Source: Porcincola intestinalis (GTDB lineage Bacteria > Bacillota > Clostridia > Lachnospirales > Lachnospiraceae). Taken from it: a stretch of 64,000 nt of DNA. Made by a program: the position numbers and the translations under genes. The notes under the pieces were generated by a model that was not told where the DNA came from, did not search any database, and saw nothing but the letters and a program-made list of their open reading frames with translations. The stretch spans positions 38,937 through 102,936 of the forward strand of contig NZ_VULZ01000013.1 of assembly GCF_009696445.1 (NCBI RefSeq), read 5' to 3'. The stretch's first letter is position 1; each line of letters begins with the position of its first letter. Below, one piece after another: positions 18,096-26,833 of the stretch.

Positions 18096-20696
18096 ATGAA
18101 CATACAGAAATTCACACAAAAATCGGTTGATGCGGTCAACCAGCTTGAAAAGGTCGCTTCTGACTTTGGAAATCAGGAAATCGAGCAGGAGCATCTGCTG
18201 TATGCACTTTTGCATCAGGATCAGTCTCTGATTGCACAGCTGGTATCGAAGATGGGAATCGATGAGCGGCTGTTTGACCATGATCTGACGCAGATGATTG
18301 AGGCACGGCCGAAGGTTTCCGGCGGGCAGGCCTATATCGGACAGTATCTGAACAAAGCACTACTTGGGGCAGAGGACGAAGCAAAGAAGATGGGGGACAG
18401 CTATGTCGCTGTTGAACATCTGTTTCTCAGCATGTTCGATTTTGCATCTCCGTCGATGCGCACATTTTTCCAGAAGGAGAATGTCACAAGAGAGAAATTC
18501 CTCCAGGCATTGTCGACTGTCCGGGGTAATCAGGTCGTCAATACAGATACACCGGAAGACACCTACGACGCTCTGGCTAAGTATGGGACGGAGCTTGTCG
18601 CGAAGGCAAAGCAGCAGAAGATGGATCCGATCATCGGCCGTGATGATGAGATTCGGAATGTCATTCGGATTCTCTCAAGAAAGACGAAGAACAACCCGGT
18701 TCTGATCGGTGAGCCTGGCGTAGGAAAGACAGCCGTCGTAGAAGGACTGGCAGAGCGCATCGCAAGAGAGGATGTCCCGGATTCTCTGAAGAACAAGAAA
18801 ATCTTTTCACTTGATATGGGTGCCCTCGTGGCAGGAGCCAAGTACAGAGGCGAGTTTGAGGAACGGCTGAAATCGGTGCTGAACGAGGTGTCAAAGAGCG
18901 AGGGGGAGATTATTCTCTTTATCGATGAGCTGCATCTGATTGTCGGGGCTGGTAAGACCGATGGCGCCATGGATGCCGGAAACATGCTGAAGCCAATGCT
19001 CGCAAGAGGCGAACTCCATTGTATCGGGGCGACAACGCTTGATGAGTACCGGAAGTACATCGAAAAGGATGCGGCGCTGGCAAGGCGTTTCCAGCCTGTG
19101 ATGGTGGATGAACCGACCGTGGAGGATACCATTTCTATTCTGAGAGGACTCAAGGAACGGTACGAGGTTTATCACCATGTGAAGATCACAGATGGCGCGC
19201 TCGTTGCGGCGGCGACCCTTTCGCATCGATACATCTCTGACCGGTTCCTTCCGGACAAAGCCATCGACCTGGTCGATGAGGCCTGCGCCCAGATCAAGAC
19301 GGAGATGGATTCCCTTCCGGCCGAGCTGGATGAAATGAACCGGCGTATCATGCAGATGCAGATTGAGGAGACCGCACTGAAGAAGGAGACAGACAATGCT
19401 TCAAAGGAGCGTCTGGCAAATCTTCAGAAGGAGCTGGCAGATCTACAGGAAAAGTTCAAGGCTGAGAAGGTACAGTGGGAGAATGAGAAGGCAGTGGTCA
19501 GCCGCCGCAGTCAGCTGCGCGAACAGATCGAGCAAATCGGCAAGCAGATTGAGGCAGCCAAGCAGAGATCTGATCTGAATGAAGCGGCACGCTTGCAGTA
19601 TGGGGAACTTCCGAAGCTGAAAGCGGAGCTTAACAAGGAGGAGGACAGCCTGAAGAAGAAGGATTTGTCCCTTGTTCATGAGGCGGTAACGGAGGATGAG
19701 ATTGCTCGGGTGGTCAGCAGGTGGACCGGTATTCCGGTTGCAAAGCTGAACCAGGGCGAACGGCAGAAGATTTTGCAGCTTGGGGATAAGCTTCATGAAC
19801 GTGTCATCGGTCAGGATGAGGCGGTGACAAAGGTTGTGGACGCGATCCTCAGGTCCAAAGCCGGGATCAAGGATCCGACCCGCCCGATCGGCTCCTTCCT
19901 GTTCCTCGGCCCGACCGGCGTCGGGAAGACAGAGCTTGCGAAGGCGCTCGCACAGAATCTGTTTGATGACGAGAACAATATGGTGCGGATTGATATGAGT
20001 GAGTACATGGAGAAGTTCTCCGTGTCCCGGCTGATCGGTGCGCCTCCGGGATATGTCGGGTATGATGAGGGCGGACAGCTGACAGAGGCAGTGAGACGCC
20101 ACCCGTACTCGGTTGTCTTGTTCGATGAAATTGAAAAGGCACACCCTGACGTCTTCAATATTCTGCTCCAGGTTCTGGACGATGGACGAATCACTGATTC
20201 ACAGGGCAGGACGGTCGACTTCAAGAATACGATCCTGATCATGACCTCGAACATCGGGTCGCAATACCTTCTGAATGGTATTGAGAAAAATGGCGTGATA
20301 TCGGAGGCTGTCCGGTCAGAGGTAGATGCAGAGCTGAAGGCCCACTTCAGACCGGAGTTTTTGAACAGGCTGGATGAGATTATTCTGTTCCACCCGCTGT
20401 CGAAGGAAAATATTAGCGGGATCATAGACCTGATGATGACGGAGCTGAACCGCAGACTGAAGAGCCAGGGAGTAACGTTGAAACTGACAGAGGCGGCGAA
20501 GCAGTCTGTCATAGAGGGCGGATATGATCCGGCCTTCGGTGCTCGTCCGCTTCGACGGTATTTGCAGAAGAATGTAGAGACACTTGCTGCTAAACTGATC
20601 CTTCAGGGCGACGTGCTGGACGGAGATACCATCCTTGTAGATGCGAAGGATGGAAAGCTCAGTGCAGGAGTGGTGCATGCAGGCAAAGATGCCTGA
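18096..20696 (+). CDS. clpB: ATP-dependent disaggregase ClpB
   Basis: Hexameric AAA+ protein that rescues aggregated proteins with DnaK. The 866-residue protein has a Clp N-domain (KFTQKSVDAVNQLEKVA), the first ATPase module with GEPGVGKTAVVEGLA, the long coiled-coil middle domain over roughly residues 410-525 that separates ClpB from ClpA/ClpC, and the second module with GPTGVGKTELAKALA. The C-terminal D2-small domain has GYDPAFGARPLRRYLQ. GGAAAGGGGGCGG lies upstream of the ATG. A CIRCE/promoter element precedes it, so it is predicted to be HrcA-regulated. Confidence 0.97.
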   Translation: MNIQKFTQKSVDAVNQLEKVASDFGNQEIEQEHLLYALLHQDQSLIAQLVSKMGIDERLFDHDLTQMIEARPKVSGGQAYIGQYLNKALLGAEDEAKKMGDSYVAVEHLFLSMFDFASPSMRTFFQKENVTREKFLQALSTVRGNQVVNTDTPEDTYDALAKYGTELVAKAKQQKMDPIIGRDDEIRNVIRILSRKTKNNPVLIGEPGVGKTAVVEGLAERIAREDVPDSLKNKKIFSLDMGALVAGAKYRGEFEERLKSVLNEVSKSEGEIILFIDELHLIVGAGKTDGAMDAGNMLKPMLARGELHCIGATTLDEYRKYIEKDAALARRFQPVMVDEPTVEDTISILRGLKERYEVYHHVKITDGALVAAATLSHRYISDRFLPDKAIDLVDEACAQIKTEMDSLPAELDEMNRRIMQMQIEETALKKETDNASKERLANLQKELADLQEKFKAEKVQWENEKAVVSRRSQLREQIEQIGKQIEAAKQRSDLNEAARLQYGELPKLKAELNKEEDSLKKKDLSLVHEAVTEDEIARVVSRWTGIPVAKLNQGERQKILQLGDKLHERVIGQDEAVTKVVDAILRSKAGIKDPTRPIGSFLFLGPTGVGKTELAKALAQNLFDDENNMVRIDMSEYMEKFSVSRLIGAPPGYVGYDEGGQLTEAVRRHPYSVVLFDEIEKAHPDVFNILLQVLDDGRITDSQGRTVDFKNTILIMTSNIGSQYLLNGIEKNGVISEAVRSEVDAELKAHFRPEFLNRLDEIILFHPLSKENISGIIDLMMTELNRRLKSQGVTLKLTEAAKQSVIEGGYDPAFGARPLRRYLQKNVETLAAKLILQGDVLDGDTILVDAKDGKLSAGVVHAGKDA

Positions 20697-20714
20697 AACA
20701 GGACAGATTACAGT

Positions 20715-20756
20715 GGCTGAAGAGCCGGATAGCTTCTCTTCACCGGTTCTTCAGCC
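20715..20756. terminator. Hairpin between convergent clpB and ABC permease genes
   Basis: A 14-bp inverted repeat (20715-20728 with 20743-20756, one G-U pair) spans the 3' end of the - strand permease gene. Neither side has a T-run, so intrinsic termination is uncertain, but its position between converging genes suggests a shared stop structure. Confidence 0.45.
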
Positions 20757-21972
20757 AGTCGATCAGAATGGACGCTCCGGAGGTGACCGCGGCATAGAGA
20801 GAAAGCGGAAGGAGTGTCGATGCTCCGTGAAGCGTTCTGAGATAAAAGGCTGTCGGAAGGACTGCCTGCAAAGCCGGGATGATCTGAAGATCAAAAAATA
20901 CCGGCGTCAGGAACAGACAGCCCATCACGACGATTGGGATCGAGGCGGAGAGAAGTGTCATCTTCCCTGTAAGGACACGGACCAGATTGCTGAATCCGCA
21001 GACTGCAGGCAGGTAGAGAAGAAATGGTGCCAGCTCTGACAGGCCGGATCCGACGCCGGAGACGGACAGTGCGATGAAGACAAAGAGACCTCCATCCAGA
21101 ACCGGGATCAGGAGATACAGGTAGTGAAGCCAGGGCCTGAGCGAGGGGGACAGCCACACGAAAAGCTGCCGCTGGTTATCCTGCATCAGAAAGAGACAGG
21201 CGGCGAAGCAGATCAGGATCAGTGTGATCGCAAGAAGGCCTCTCAGCGGGGACAGATAGTAGGTGTTGAGTTCCTGGTCCTGAATCAGGTCGCCATTGAG
21301 ATAGGAGAGCTGGAAAAAATTGCCGGTCACCGTGGAATCCGAAAGCAGTCTATCAAGCCAGGCATCTCTCTTCTCCTTATCGGTCGAAAAATCGTCTGCA
21401 TGGACATCCATCCATGCTTTCAGAACATATCTTTCGATTTCTGGATATAGTTTTCCAAATAATTGTTCTTTTTCCATCTTCGTGACGATGTCATTGCTAC
21501 CGCAGATGACGCGAATCGCGTTTTTTTGCATTCCTTTTTTGTCAACTGCCTCGGAATCAGAAGCCCCGAAGGCCTGGCCGAGGATGCTGAGTGCGCCTCC
21601 TGTACCCGATGCAGGCACAGCAGCAAAGGATGAAAACAGAGCAGAAAGATCCTTTGGAAACAGGAAGCCGAGGCGGACATCTCCGTCGAATACGGCTTGC
21701 CTGAGTTGTTTTTCATTATGATACCGGATATAACGGACTGCGCTGCCCTGATCAGACTGCGTCAGCTGAGCCAGCACCCTGGCGGTCAGCTCATCCTCTG
21801 CCTGGCCGGCGCAGACCCCGACAGACAGCAGTGATGTGCTTTCACCGGGAATCTGGCGTGCCAGCAGGGTGGTCAGCGGGATCAGGCACAGAATAAAAAG
21901 AAACAGCGGTTTTTTCAGAAAGCGGCGGTTCAGCAGGAAAGACCAGAGAAAAAATTTTTTGATAGATCTCAT
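20740..21972 (-). CDS. ABC-2 type transporter permease (second permease of operon)
   Basis: A 410-residue integral membrane protein with the ABC-2 permease layout. One N-terminal membrane segment (LFLFILCLIPLTTLLA) is followed by a large extracytoplasmic domain of about 200 residues and then about five or six C-terminal segments (LLAITLILICFAACLFL, LHYLYLLIPVLDGGLFVFIA and others). It is the last gene of a three-gene - strand operon. The ATG at 21972 forms an ATGA overlap with the upstream permease and has GGAG six bases before it; an ATG four codons earlier is less likely. The substrate cannot be read from sequence. Confidence 0.8.
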   Translation of the reverse strand: MRSIKKFFLWSFLLNRRFLKKPLFLFILCLIPLTTLLARQIPGESTSLLSVGVCAGQAEDELTARVLAQLTQSDQGSAVRYIRYHNEKQLRQAVFDGDVRLGFLFPKDLSALFSSFAAVPASGTGGALSILGQAFGASDSEAVDKKGMQKNAIRVICGSNDIVTKMEKEQLFGKLYPEIERYVLKAWMDVHADDFSTDKEKRDAWLDRLLSDSTVTGNFFQLSYLNGDLIQDQELNTYYLSPLRGLLAITLILICFAACLFLMQDNQRQLFVWLSPSLRPWLHYLYLLIPVLDGGLFVFIALSVSGVGSGLSELAPFLLYLPAVCGFSNLVRVLTGKMTLLSASIPIVVMGCLFLTPVFFDLQIIPALQAVLPTAFYLRTLHGASTLLPLSLYAAVTSGASILIDWLKNR

Positions 21973-23243
21973 GCGTGACTCCATGACAGTTTTCTCTTTC
22001 TCAGACAGATTGCAAGCAGGATGAAAACAGCAGTTTCTGTCAGAAGGTATACAAGCGGGATCAGTATGCTGTTACCGCGGATCAGGCTCTTCCGGAGATA
22101 AAGCATCGCCTGCCCCGTCGGAAGATAGGGCGACAGCACCCGGATGGCTGATGGAAGGCTGGAGAGCGGATAGAAGACGCCGGAAAGGTAAGCCAGCAGA
22201 ACAGAGGCCAGAAACTGAAGCAGAACGCCGGAGATAAGGCTGTCGGCGAGCTCATAGAGAAGAAGGTCCAGTGCGGCTGCCATCAGGACGACAGGAAACG
22301 CCTTCAGGGAGAAGAACAGATAGTTCCGGAAAAATCCGTGAGTTCCGCTGCTCAGCTCTGAGAAGACGATCGGCATCTTTGAAAGCCCCAGCCCGCTGGC
22401 AGGCATGAAGACCGCACCTAATAGCAGCATGAATAAAACCAGGGACAGATATTCAGATACGATCTGACTGAATGCATGAAAACCCCGGATATGCAGCAGG
22501 ACCTCGATGGAATGGTCGGTGCGTATATAGTTACCGGCACACATGACACCTGTCAGGAGCACGAGCAGAAGAAACATGGCACAGAGATAATAGCTTTCAA
22601 TTGTGAGTGTCCCTGCCGTTTTCATTCGCCGGAGTGTGAACATCTGGCTGCGCGAAAGCAGCTTCCGGATACTCATGTAGAGCAGGTCCGTCTGGGCATC
22701 TGAGATGTCCTCCGCACTGGTGACACCTGAAGCTGTATAAAAGTCTGCGAGCGCATAGGAGGCCGATTCCATCTGACCGATTATAACGGAGACGCAGGCT
22801 GACAGCTCGCGAATCAGAAGGGGCTCCAGCGATGCGCCCGAATCCGGAAGGATCAGCGTCATTTTAGATGAGACGTCTCCACTCAACAGTTTGTCGGTAA
22901 GTCCCTCAGGAATGATAATCACGGCATTCAGTTTTCCCTTTTTCAAAGAGGCAAGGGCGTCTTTATGGCTGAGCTGCTGAAAGCGGACTGCGACCTTGGA
23001 CGGATCCAGATTCTGGAGCAGCCGGATTCCCATTTTCAGATAGGGGGATGAGTCGGAGCCGACGATTCCGATGGCTGCCTTGCTGTCCTCATCACCGGTC
23101 ATCGTACTGGCCGCCTTTGAAGACTGCAGATAGAGCATAGCCCCCAGGATCAGAGCCAGCAGACAGGTCATCAGCAGCATGGCTGGATAGGTACGGAAAA
23201 CTTTTTTAATCTGGAGTTCAGTATAGATAATCAGTTGTCTCAT
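21969..23243 (-). CDS. ABC-2 type transporter permease (first permease of operon)
   Basis: A 424-residue ABC-2 family permease. One N-terminal membrane helix (AMLLMTCLLALILGAMLYL) is followed by an extracytoplasmic domain with the YhgE/ABC-2-like look (SSKAASTMTGDEDSKAAIGIVGS, LNAVIIIPEGLTDKLLSGD) and a C-terminal bundle of membrane helices. It pairs with the next permease to form a heterodimeric exporter energised by the upstream ATPase. The ATG at 23243 with GGAAG upstream is preferred over an in-frame GTG at 23252. Confidence 0.82.
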   Translation of the reverse strand: MRQLIIYTELQIKKVFRTYPAMLLMTCLLALILGAMLYLQSSKAASTMTGDEDSKAAIGIVGSDSSPYLKMGIRLLQNLDPSKVAVRFQQLSHKDALASLKKGKLNAVIIIPEGLTDKLLSGDVSSKMTLILPDSGASLEPLLIRELSACVSVIIGQMESASYALADFYTASGVTSAEDISDAQTDLLYMSIRKLLSRSQMFTLRRMKTAGTLTIESYYLCAMFLLLVLLTGVMCAGNYIRTDHSIEVLLHIRGFHAFSQIVSEYLSLVLFMLLLGAVFMPASGLGLSKMPIVFSELSSGTHGFFRNYLFFSLKAFPVVLMAAALDLLLYELADSLISGVLLQFLASVLLAYLSGVFYPLSSLPSAIRVLSPYLPTGQAMLYLRKSLIRGNSILIPLVYLLTETAVFILLAICLRKRKLSWSHA

Positions 23244-23258
23244 GAGTTTCACTTCCGG

Positions 23259-23951
23259 TCAGAGTGCATGAACCAGCTTGCCGATGTCGCCGTCAAATGT
23301 ATATGGTTTCAGAGTGCCATCCTTCAGAATGAAGGTCCTGGAGCAGGAGACAATTTCCTGGATCTCATGGGAGGCCATGATGACAATGCCACCCTGTCTG
23401 CAGAATCCCTGCAGGTAGTCGAGAATGACCTGCTTGCAGACCAGGTCCAGCGCCGCGCCTGGTTCATCCAGGATCAGAATCTGCGGGTGGTTGGCAACTG
23501 CACAGCCGATGGAAACCCTTTTTTTCATGCCGCCGGACAGCTTCAGAACCTGGCGGTTCAGAAAGTCGTGAACCTGCAGGTCTCTCAGTACACCGGACTT
23601 CAGCTCCTGCGAAAGGGTGTCACTGCCTCCGGGGTACCACAGGCGCAGGTTGTCTTTCACAGAAAGCTCCTCAAGGAGCGGTGTGGTTTGGGGAACGTAG
23701 CCGACTACATGCGAACGAAGAGCAGGGCGGTGGAGAAGATCGCCGGTCTCCGAGAGAGAGGGCTCTTCAAGAAGAAATTCCCCTTCATCAGCCTTCAGTG
23801 CACCTGCAAGGATTCCGAGCAATGTCGACTTTCCGCAGCCATTCTCCCCGAGAATGCCGATTGAGGTTCCTGAGAATGCGGAGAACGTAATATCCTTCAG
23901 AACTTCTTTGTGCCGGTAGCTTTTTCGGATATGGGATATCTGGATTTTCAT
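23259..23951 (-). CDS. ABC transporter ATP-binding protein
   Basis: A 230-residue ABC ATPase with Walker A LGENGCGKSTLLGIL, a Q-loop in VVGYVPQTTPLLEEL, the signature LKLSGGMKKRVSIG, Walker B ILILDEPGAALD and the switch histidine in IVIMASHEIQEI. It resembles CcmA/drug-exporter type ATPases. It is the first gene of the - strand operon, with GAGG five bases before the ATG, and runs directly into two ABC-2 permeases. The substrate is unknown. It lies divergent from the exported protein at 24137. Confidence 0.92.
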   Translation of the reverse strand: MKIQISHIRKSYRHKEVLKDITFSAFSGTSIGILGENGCGKSTLLGILAGALKADEGEFLLEEPSLSETGDLLHRPALRSHVVGYVPQTTPLLEELSVKDNLRLWYPGGSDTLSQELKSGVLRDLQVHDFLNRQVLKLSGGMKKRVSIGCAVANHPQILILDEPGAALDLVCKQVILDYLQGFCRQGGIVIMASHEIQEIVSCSRTFILKDGTLKPYTFDGDIGKLVHAL

Positions 23952-24080
23952 ATATGCCTCAGTGACGATCTCTCATTGAACTGTGTCTCTCCTACTTTAA
24001 CATAGAAGGAACAGGGGTGCACACAGGAAAATGTTTTTATCTGTGACAGAATCGTGTGTAATTGTTGGGCACTCTTACAG

Positions 24081-24109
24081 TTGTAATCCCTGAATAAGTC
24101 TGATATATT
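24081..24109 (+). promoter_or_regulatory. Promoter for the exported protein gene
   Basis: TTGTAA (24081-24086), a 17-bp spacer and TATATT (24104-24109) lie 27 bp before the ATG at 24137. The roughly 185-bp gap also has to contain the promoter of the divergent ABC operon, for which I see no clear consensus. Confidence 0.6.
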
Positions 24110-24136
24110 GGTCGTACTCATCAAGGAGGCAGGTAT

Positions 24137-25855
24137 ATGAAACACAGACGCAGGTTGTTCTGGGCATATGCGCTTGCAGCGGTGATTGCCCTGTCATTTG
24201 TCCTTCCGGCAGCCATTGCATCACAGCCGGATTCAGAGTCACATCCGGGAGCTTCTACAGAAAGCACGGAAGGATCCGCAGCGGGGAACGAGACGGAGAC
24301 GGAAGCGCTCTCCCAGGTGATCGGACAGATTCTATCCAGAGGATATGATCTTTCGCTCGATGTAAGCTTTGAGGAGCCGATGCGGGAAGCCATTTCCAGT
24401 GCAGCGAAGGGTTTTGACATGTCCTGGGCAAAGGAAGCGGCCTTCACAGGAACATCATCCGGAAACGACGACGGAGGCATTGATGCATCCGGCACGCTTT
24501 CACTCAACGGAACCGATCTTTATGACGGAAGCATATCTGTTGACGTGAATGACCAGATTGTCTATCTGGTCTGTCCGCAGTTTCGGAAGACGCCGTTTGC
24601 CGTCGATCTGAAAAAGCTGGCGTCAGCAGCTCAGGGTGCTGCTGCTCAAACGGCAGGGAAAAGTACCGCCGGGAAGAAGGCCGTAAAAGCTGCCGGGAAC
24701 TTCAAGGCCAGCTATATGAAGCTTCTCCAGGAGGGAACGGATCTGGTGAAGGGGATTCAGCCGGAGGAGTTGACGGCTTTTTCGAAGCGTTATGCGGATG
24801 TGTTCGCACAGAACGCGGAGCAGGTTGACCATGAGAAGGTGACTGTCACAGCGGGGGCGCTTTCCGAGGCAATCAGTACACACACTATCACAGTCGATCA
24901 GGATGCAATGTCAAAGATCCTTTCTGCCAGCCGGGATGCGCTTGCAGACGACAGCCTGGTACGGAAGATATTGAAGAGCGACTTTTCGGTGGATGCCGCA
25001 AACACGATCGTGACGGCAGTCAAATCAGATGGACTGTTTGATCAGGAGACGCTGTACAAGGGGTATCAGGGCCTATTAAAAAAGGCAGATGAAGGGGTTC
25101 TCTCGAAAGTTCCGGGCTTTTCTCTGACGTATGGAATGGACGGGGAGGGACGGCTGGCAAGCCTTGATCTGAACCTGCTGTATTCTGGCGTAGAGGTAAA
25201 TCTGTTTACATTGAAGATGCTGGTGCACGATATCCATGCGGCGATTCAGTTTGATCTTGGTACGCTTGTATCTGCGCTTGCGGCATCAAAGTTTGGCGGA
25301 GACGCAAACGGAGAGACCGGAATTCTCCTGGAGGCTGATACAGAAGAAAATCAGTTCAATGGCACGGCTTCCCTCACAGTCGCGGGTCAGCTGCTGGGCC
25401 AGCTGGAGGCGAAGAATTTTGCGATTGATGACGCAGGGCATGGGAAACTGAACGGAAGTCTTTCCCTCACAGCCGGCGAAGCTGTTTTCGAAGCCGTGTT
25501 TTCCAGTGAGAAGGCTGGTGAAGTCAAGGTGACAGGACGGTATAATGGGACTGATTATCTGACGGTCACTGCCAGTGCAGCAGCAACGGATCATGCAAAG
25601 GTCAAGAAAATAAACCGGAAAAAAGCAATGGAGGTGTATGATCAGTCAACCTGGGATGCGTATATTAAGGACGCAAGGCTGACGAAGATGATCAGAAAAC
25701 TGGCATCAGGTGGAGTCCCTGACAGCATTGTTGATACACTGACCAGTGGGGAAGCCGTGACAGAGAAATCAAGAGAGAATACAGTTGAGCGCGATGGCAC
25801 CGGTGAGCTGGAGAATGGTGAAGTCGGCGGTGCGGATATTGGGCATGACAAGTAA
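24137..25855 (+). CDS. Exported protein of unknown function
   Basis: A 572-residue protein with a clear Sec signal peptide (basic MKHRRR, hydrophobic FWAYALAAVIALSFVLP, small residues AIAS near 30). A Ser/Thr/Glu-rich linker follows (about residues 30-60). The rest mixes helical segments with alternating beta-like segments such as GTLSLNGTDLYDGSISVDVN and NQFNGTASLTVAGQLLG, reminiscent of large lipoprotein or periplasmic-type beta scaffolds. There is no lipobox cysteine, LPXTG or C-terminal anchor, so it is predicted to be secreted or loosely wall-bound. I do not recognise a characterised family. It is divergent from an ABC-2 exporter operon. AAGGAGG supports the start. Confidence 0.75.
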   Translation: MKHRRRLFWAYALAAVIALSFVLPAAIASQPDSESHPGASTESTEGSAAGNETETEALSQVIGQILSRGYDLSLDVSFEEPMREAISSAAKGFDMSWAKEAAFTGTSSGNDDGGIDASGTLSLNGTDLYDGSISVDVNDQIVYLVCPQFRKTPFAVDLKKLASAAQGAAAQTAGKSTAGKKAVKAAGNFKASYMKLLQEGTDLVKGIQPEELTAFSKRYADVFAQNAEQVDHEKVTVTAGALSEAISTHTITVDQDAMSKILSASRDALADDSLVRKILKSDFSVDAANTIVTAVKSDGLFDQETLYKGYQGLLKKADEGVLSKVPGFSLTYGMDGEGRLASLDLNLLYSGVEVNLFTLKMLVHDIHAAIQFDLGTLVSALAASKFGGDANGETGILLEADTEENQFNGTASLTVAGQLLGQLEAKNFAIDDAGHGKLNGSLSLTAGEAVFEAVFSSEKAGEVKVTGRYNGTDYLTVTASAAATDHAKVKKINRKKAMEVYDQSTWDAYIKDARLTKMIRKLASGGVPDSIVDTLTSGEAVTEKSRENTVERDGTGELENGEVGGADIGHDK

Positions 25856-25876
25856 CTGCAAAAAAATTGTAATGAA

Positions 25877-25917
25877 TAAAAAAAGGGGCATCGGGATGTG
25901 TTCAATCCTGGTGCCCC
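25877..25917 (-). terminator. Terminator for the flavodoxin operon
   Basis: A 13-bp stem (25885-25897 with 25905-25917, two G-U pairs) with a 7-nt loop is followed on the - strand by a T-run (complement of 25877-25884). It may also slow + strand transcription from the preceding gene. Confidence 0.8.
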
Positions 25918-25935
25918 TTCCTGTATGGAGTTGTA

Positions 25936-26421
25936 TTACTCTGCCCAAGCAAGGCAAAATTCTTCAAGCCTCTGCCTCGTCTTGTCCGGATCCTTCAGTG
26001 GACTGACAAGGCTGGTGGTGACACTGACGGTGTTGTCACGCCCGACAAAATGCCGGATGCGGTCGATCATTCTGTCTGCTTTACCGGAGGCAGAGCAGGC
26101 GCAGATGACAACTTCCTTACCGGAAAAAGATTCCTTGTTCAGGAAGGTTTCCATTGCCGGCGGACAGGTACCGGCCCATACCGGGGAGGCAATGACAATC
26201 GTTTCGTAGTCTTCAAGATTATGCCGGAGTCTCTTGATTCTGGGTTTATAGTGGATGAGAGCCTGAAAACCACCTGCGGCAAGCTTGCGGAATCCCTTCC
26301 GGACAGGTTCATGCTCCGGAATCAGCTGTTCCAGGTCTGCACCGGTGATATCCTTGATCTGATTGGCAGCGAGTTCTGTATTCCCGTCAAGCGAATAGTA
26401 GACGACAAGAATTTTACTCAT
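25936..26421 (-). CDS. Flavodoxin family protein
   Basis: A 161-residue FMN-binding electron carrier-like protein. The phosphate-binding loop YYSLDGNTELAA follows the first strand ILVVYYS. The second loop ETIVIASPVWAGTCPPAME corresponds to the isoalloxazine-contacting region, where WAG is typical of this subfamily. It could be a free flavodoxin or an NAD(P)H-dependent oxidoreductase-like member; the redox partner is unknown. GGAAAGGA lies upstream of the ATG. It follows a DUF4250 gene by 34 bp in a two-gene - strand unit. Confidence 0.87.
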   Translation of the reverse strand: MSKILVVYYSLDGNTELAANQIKDITGADLEQLIPEHEPVRKGFRKLAAGGFQALIHYKPRIKRLRHNLEDYETIVIASPVWAGTCPPAMETFLNKESFSGKEVVICACSASGKADRMIDRIRHFVGRDNTVSVTTSLVSPLKDPDKTRQRLEEFCLAWAE

Positions 26422-26455
26422 ACACGTATCCTTTCCATGTACAGTGAGCGTGAAT

Positions 26456-26635
26456 TCAGCAGAAACGGTTCAGCCTTGCATCGTATCTGTAGTCGATCGA
26501 GCGCAGTTTGTCTTCAACCGTTTTTCTGTCAGCCCCGTGATTCTTGCAGAAGGCATCAAGGCTATGGTAACAGTCTCTCAGCTCGGTATTGACAAAGCTG
26601 AGAAGAATCATCGGACTTTCCGGAAGATCACCCAT
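26456..26635 (-). CDS. DUF4250 small protein
   Basis: A 59-residue protein reading MGDLPESPMILLSFVNTELR and continuing with DCYHSLDAFCKNHG and LRSIDYRYD. This is the DUF4250 pattern (P-x-M-L-L-S-F-V-N-T-x-L-R-D ... SIDYxYD) common in Lachnospiraceae and without known function. AGGAGA lies six bases before the ATG. The predicted fold is three short helices. It leads a two-gene unit with the flavodoxin, which suggests co-expression but does not show a shared role. Confidence 0.82.
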   Translation of the reverse strand: MGDLPESPMILLSFVNTELRDCYHSLDAFCKNHGADRKTVEDKLRSIDYRYDARLNRFC

Positions 26636-26735
26636 ATGTATTCTCCTACTTTTTATAGAAAGGTTGTCTGAAATATGATTGCACAGCCATGAAGTATTAT
26701 AGAGGGATTGAGTCGCTCCGTCAATTGGCCCATTC

Positions 26736-26764
26736 TTGTCAATCGGAGAAGTGGCTGATATACT
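26736..26764 (+). promoter_or_regulatory. Promoter for the membrane protein-rarA-argS operon
   Basis: TTGTCA (26736-26741), a 17-bp spacer and TATACT (26759-26764) lie 69 bp before the start at 26834. The 198-bp gap must also contain the promoter of the divergent DUF4250/flavodoxin unit. Confidence 0.7.
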
Positions 26765-26833
26765 TGGGAGAAAAGATCCAGGGACGATTCCAGCCGTTTC
26801 AGCTGGTTCAAAGGGACATTGTCAGGAGGCGTT

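Noticed and set aside
24137..25855. Exported protein considered as a lipoprotein substrate-binding partner of the ABC operon
   Set aside because: There is no lipobox cysteine after the signal peptide, and the neighbouring transporter has ABC-2 exporter, not importer, architecture.
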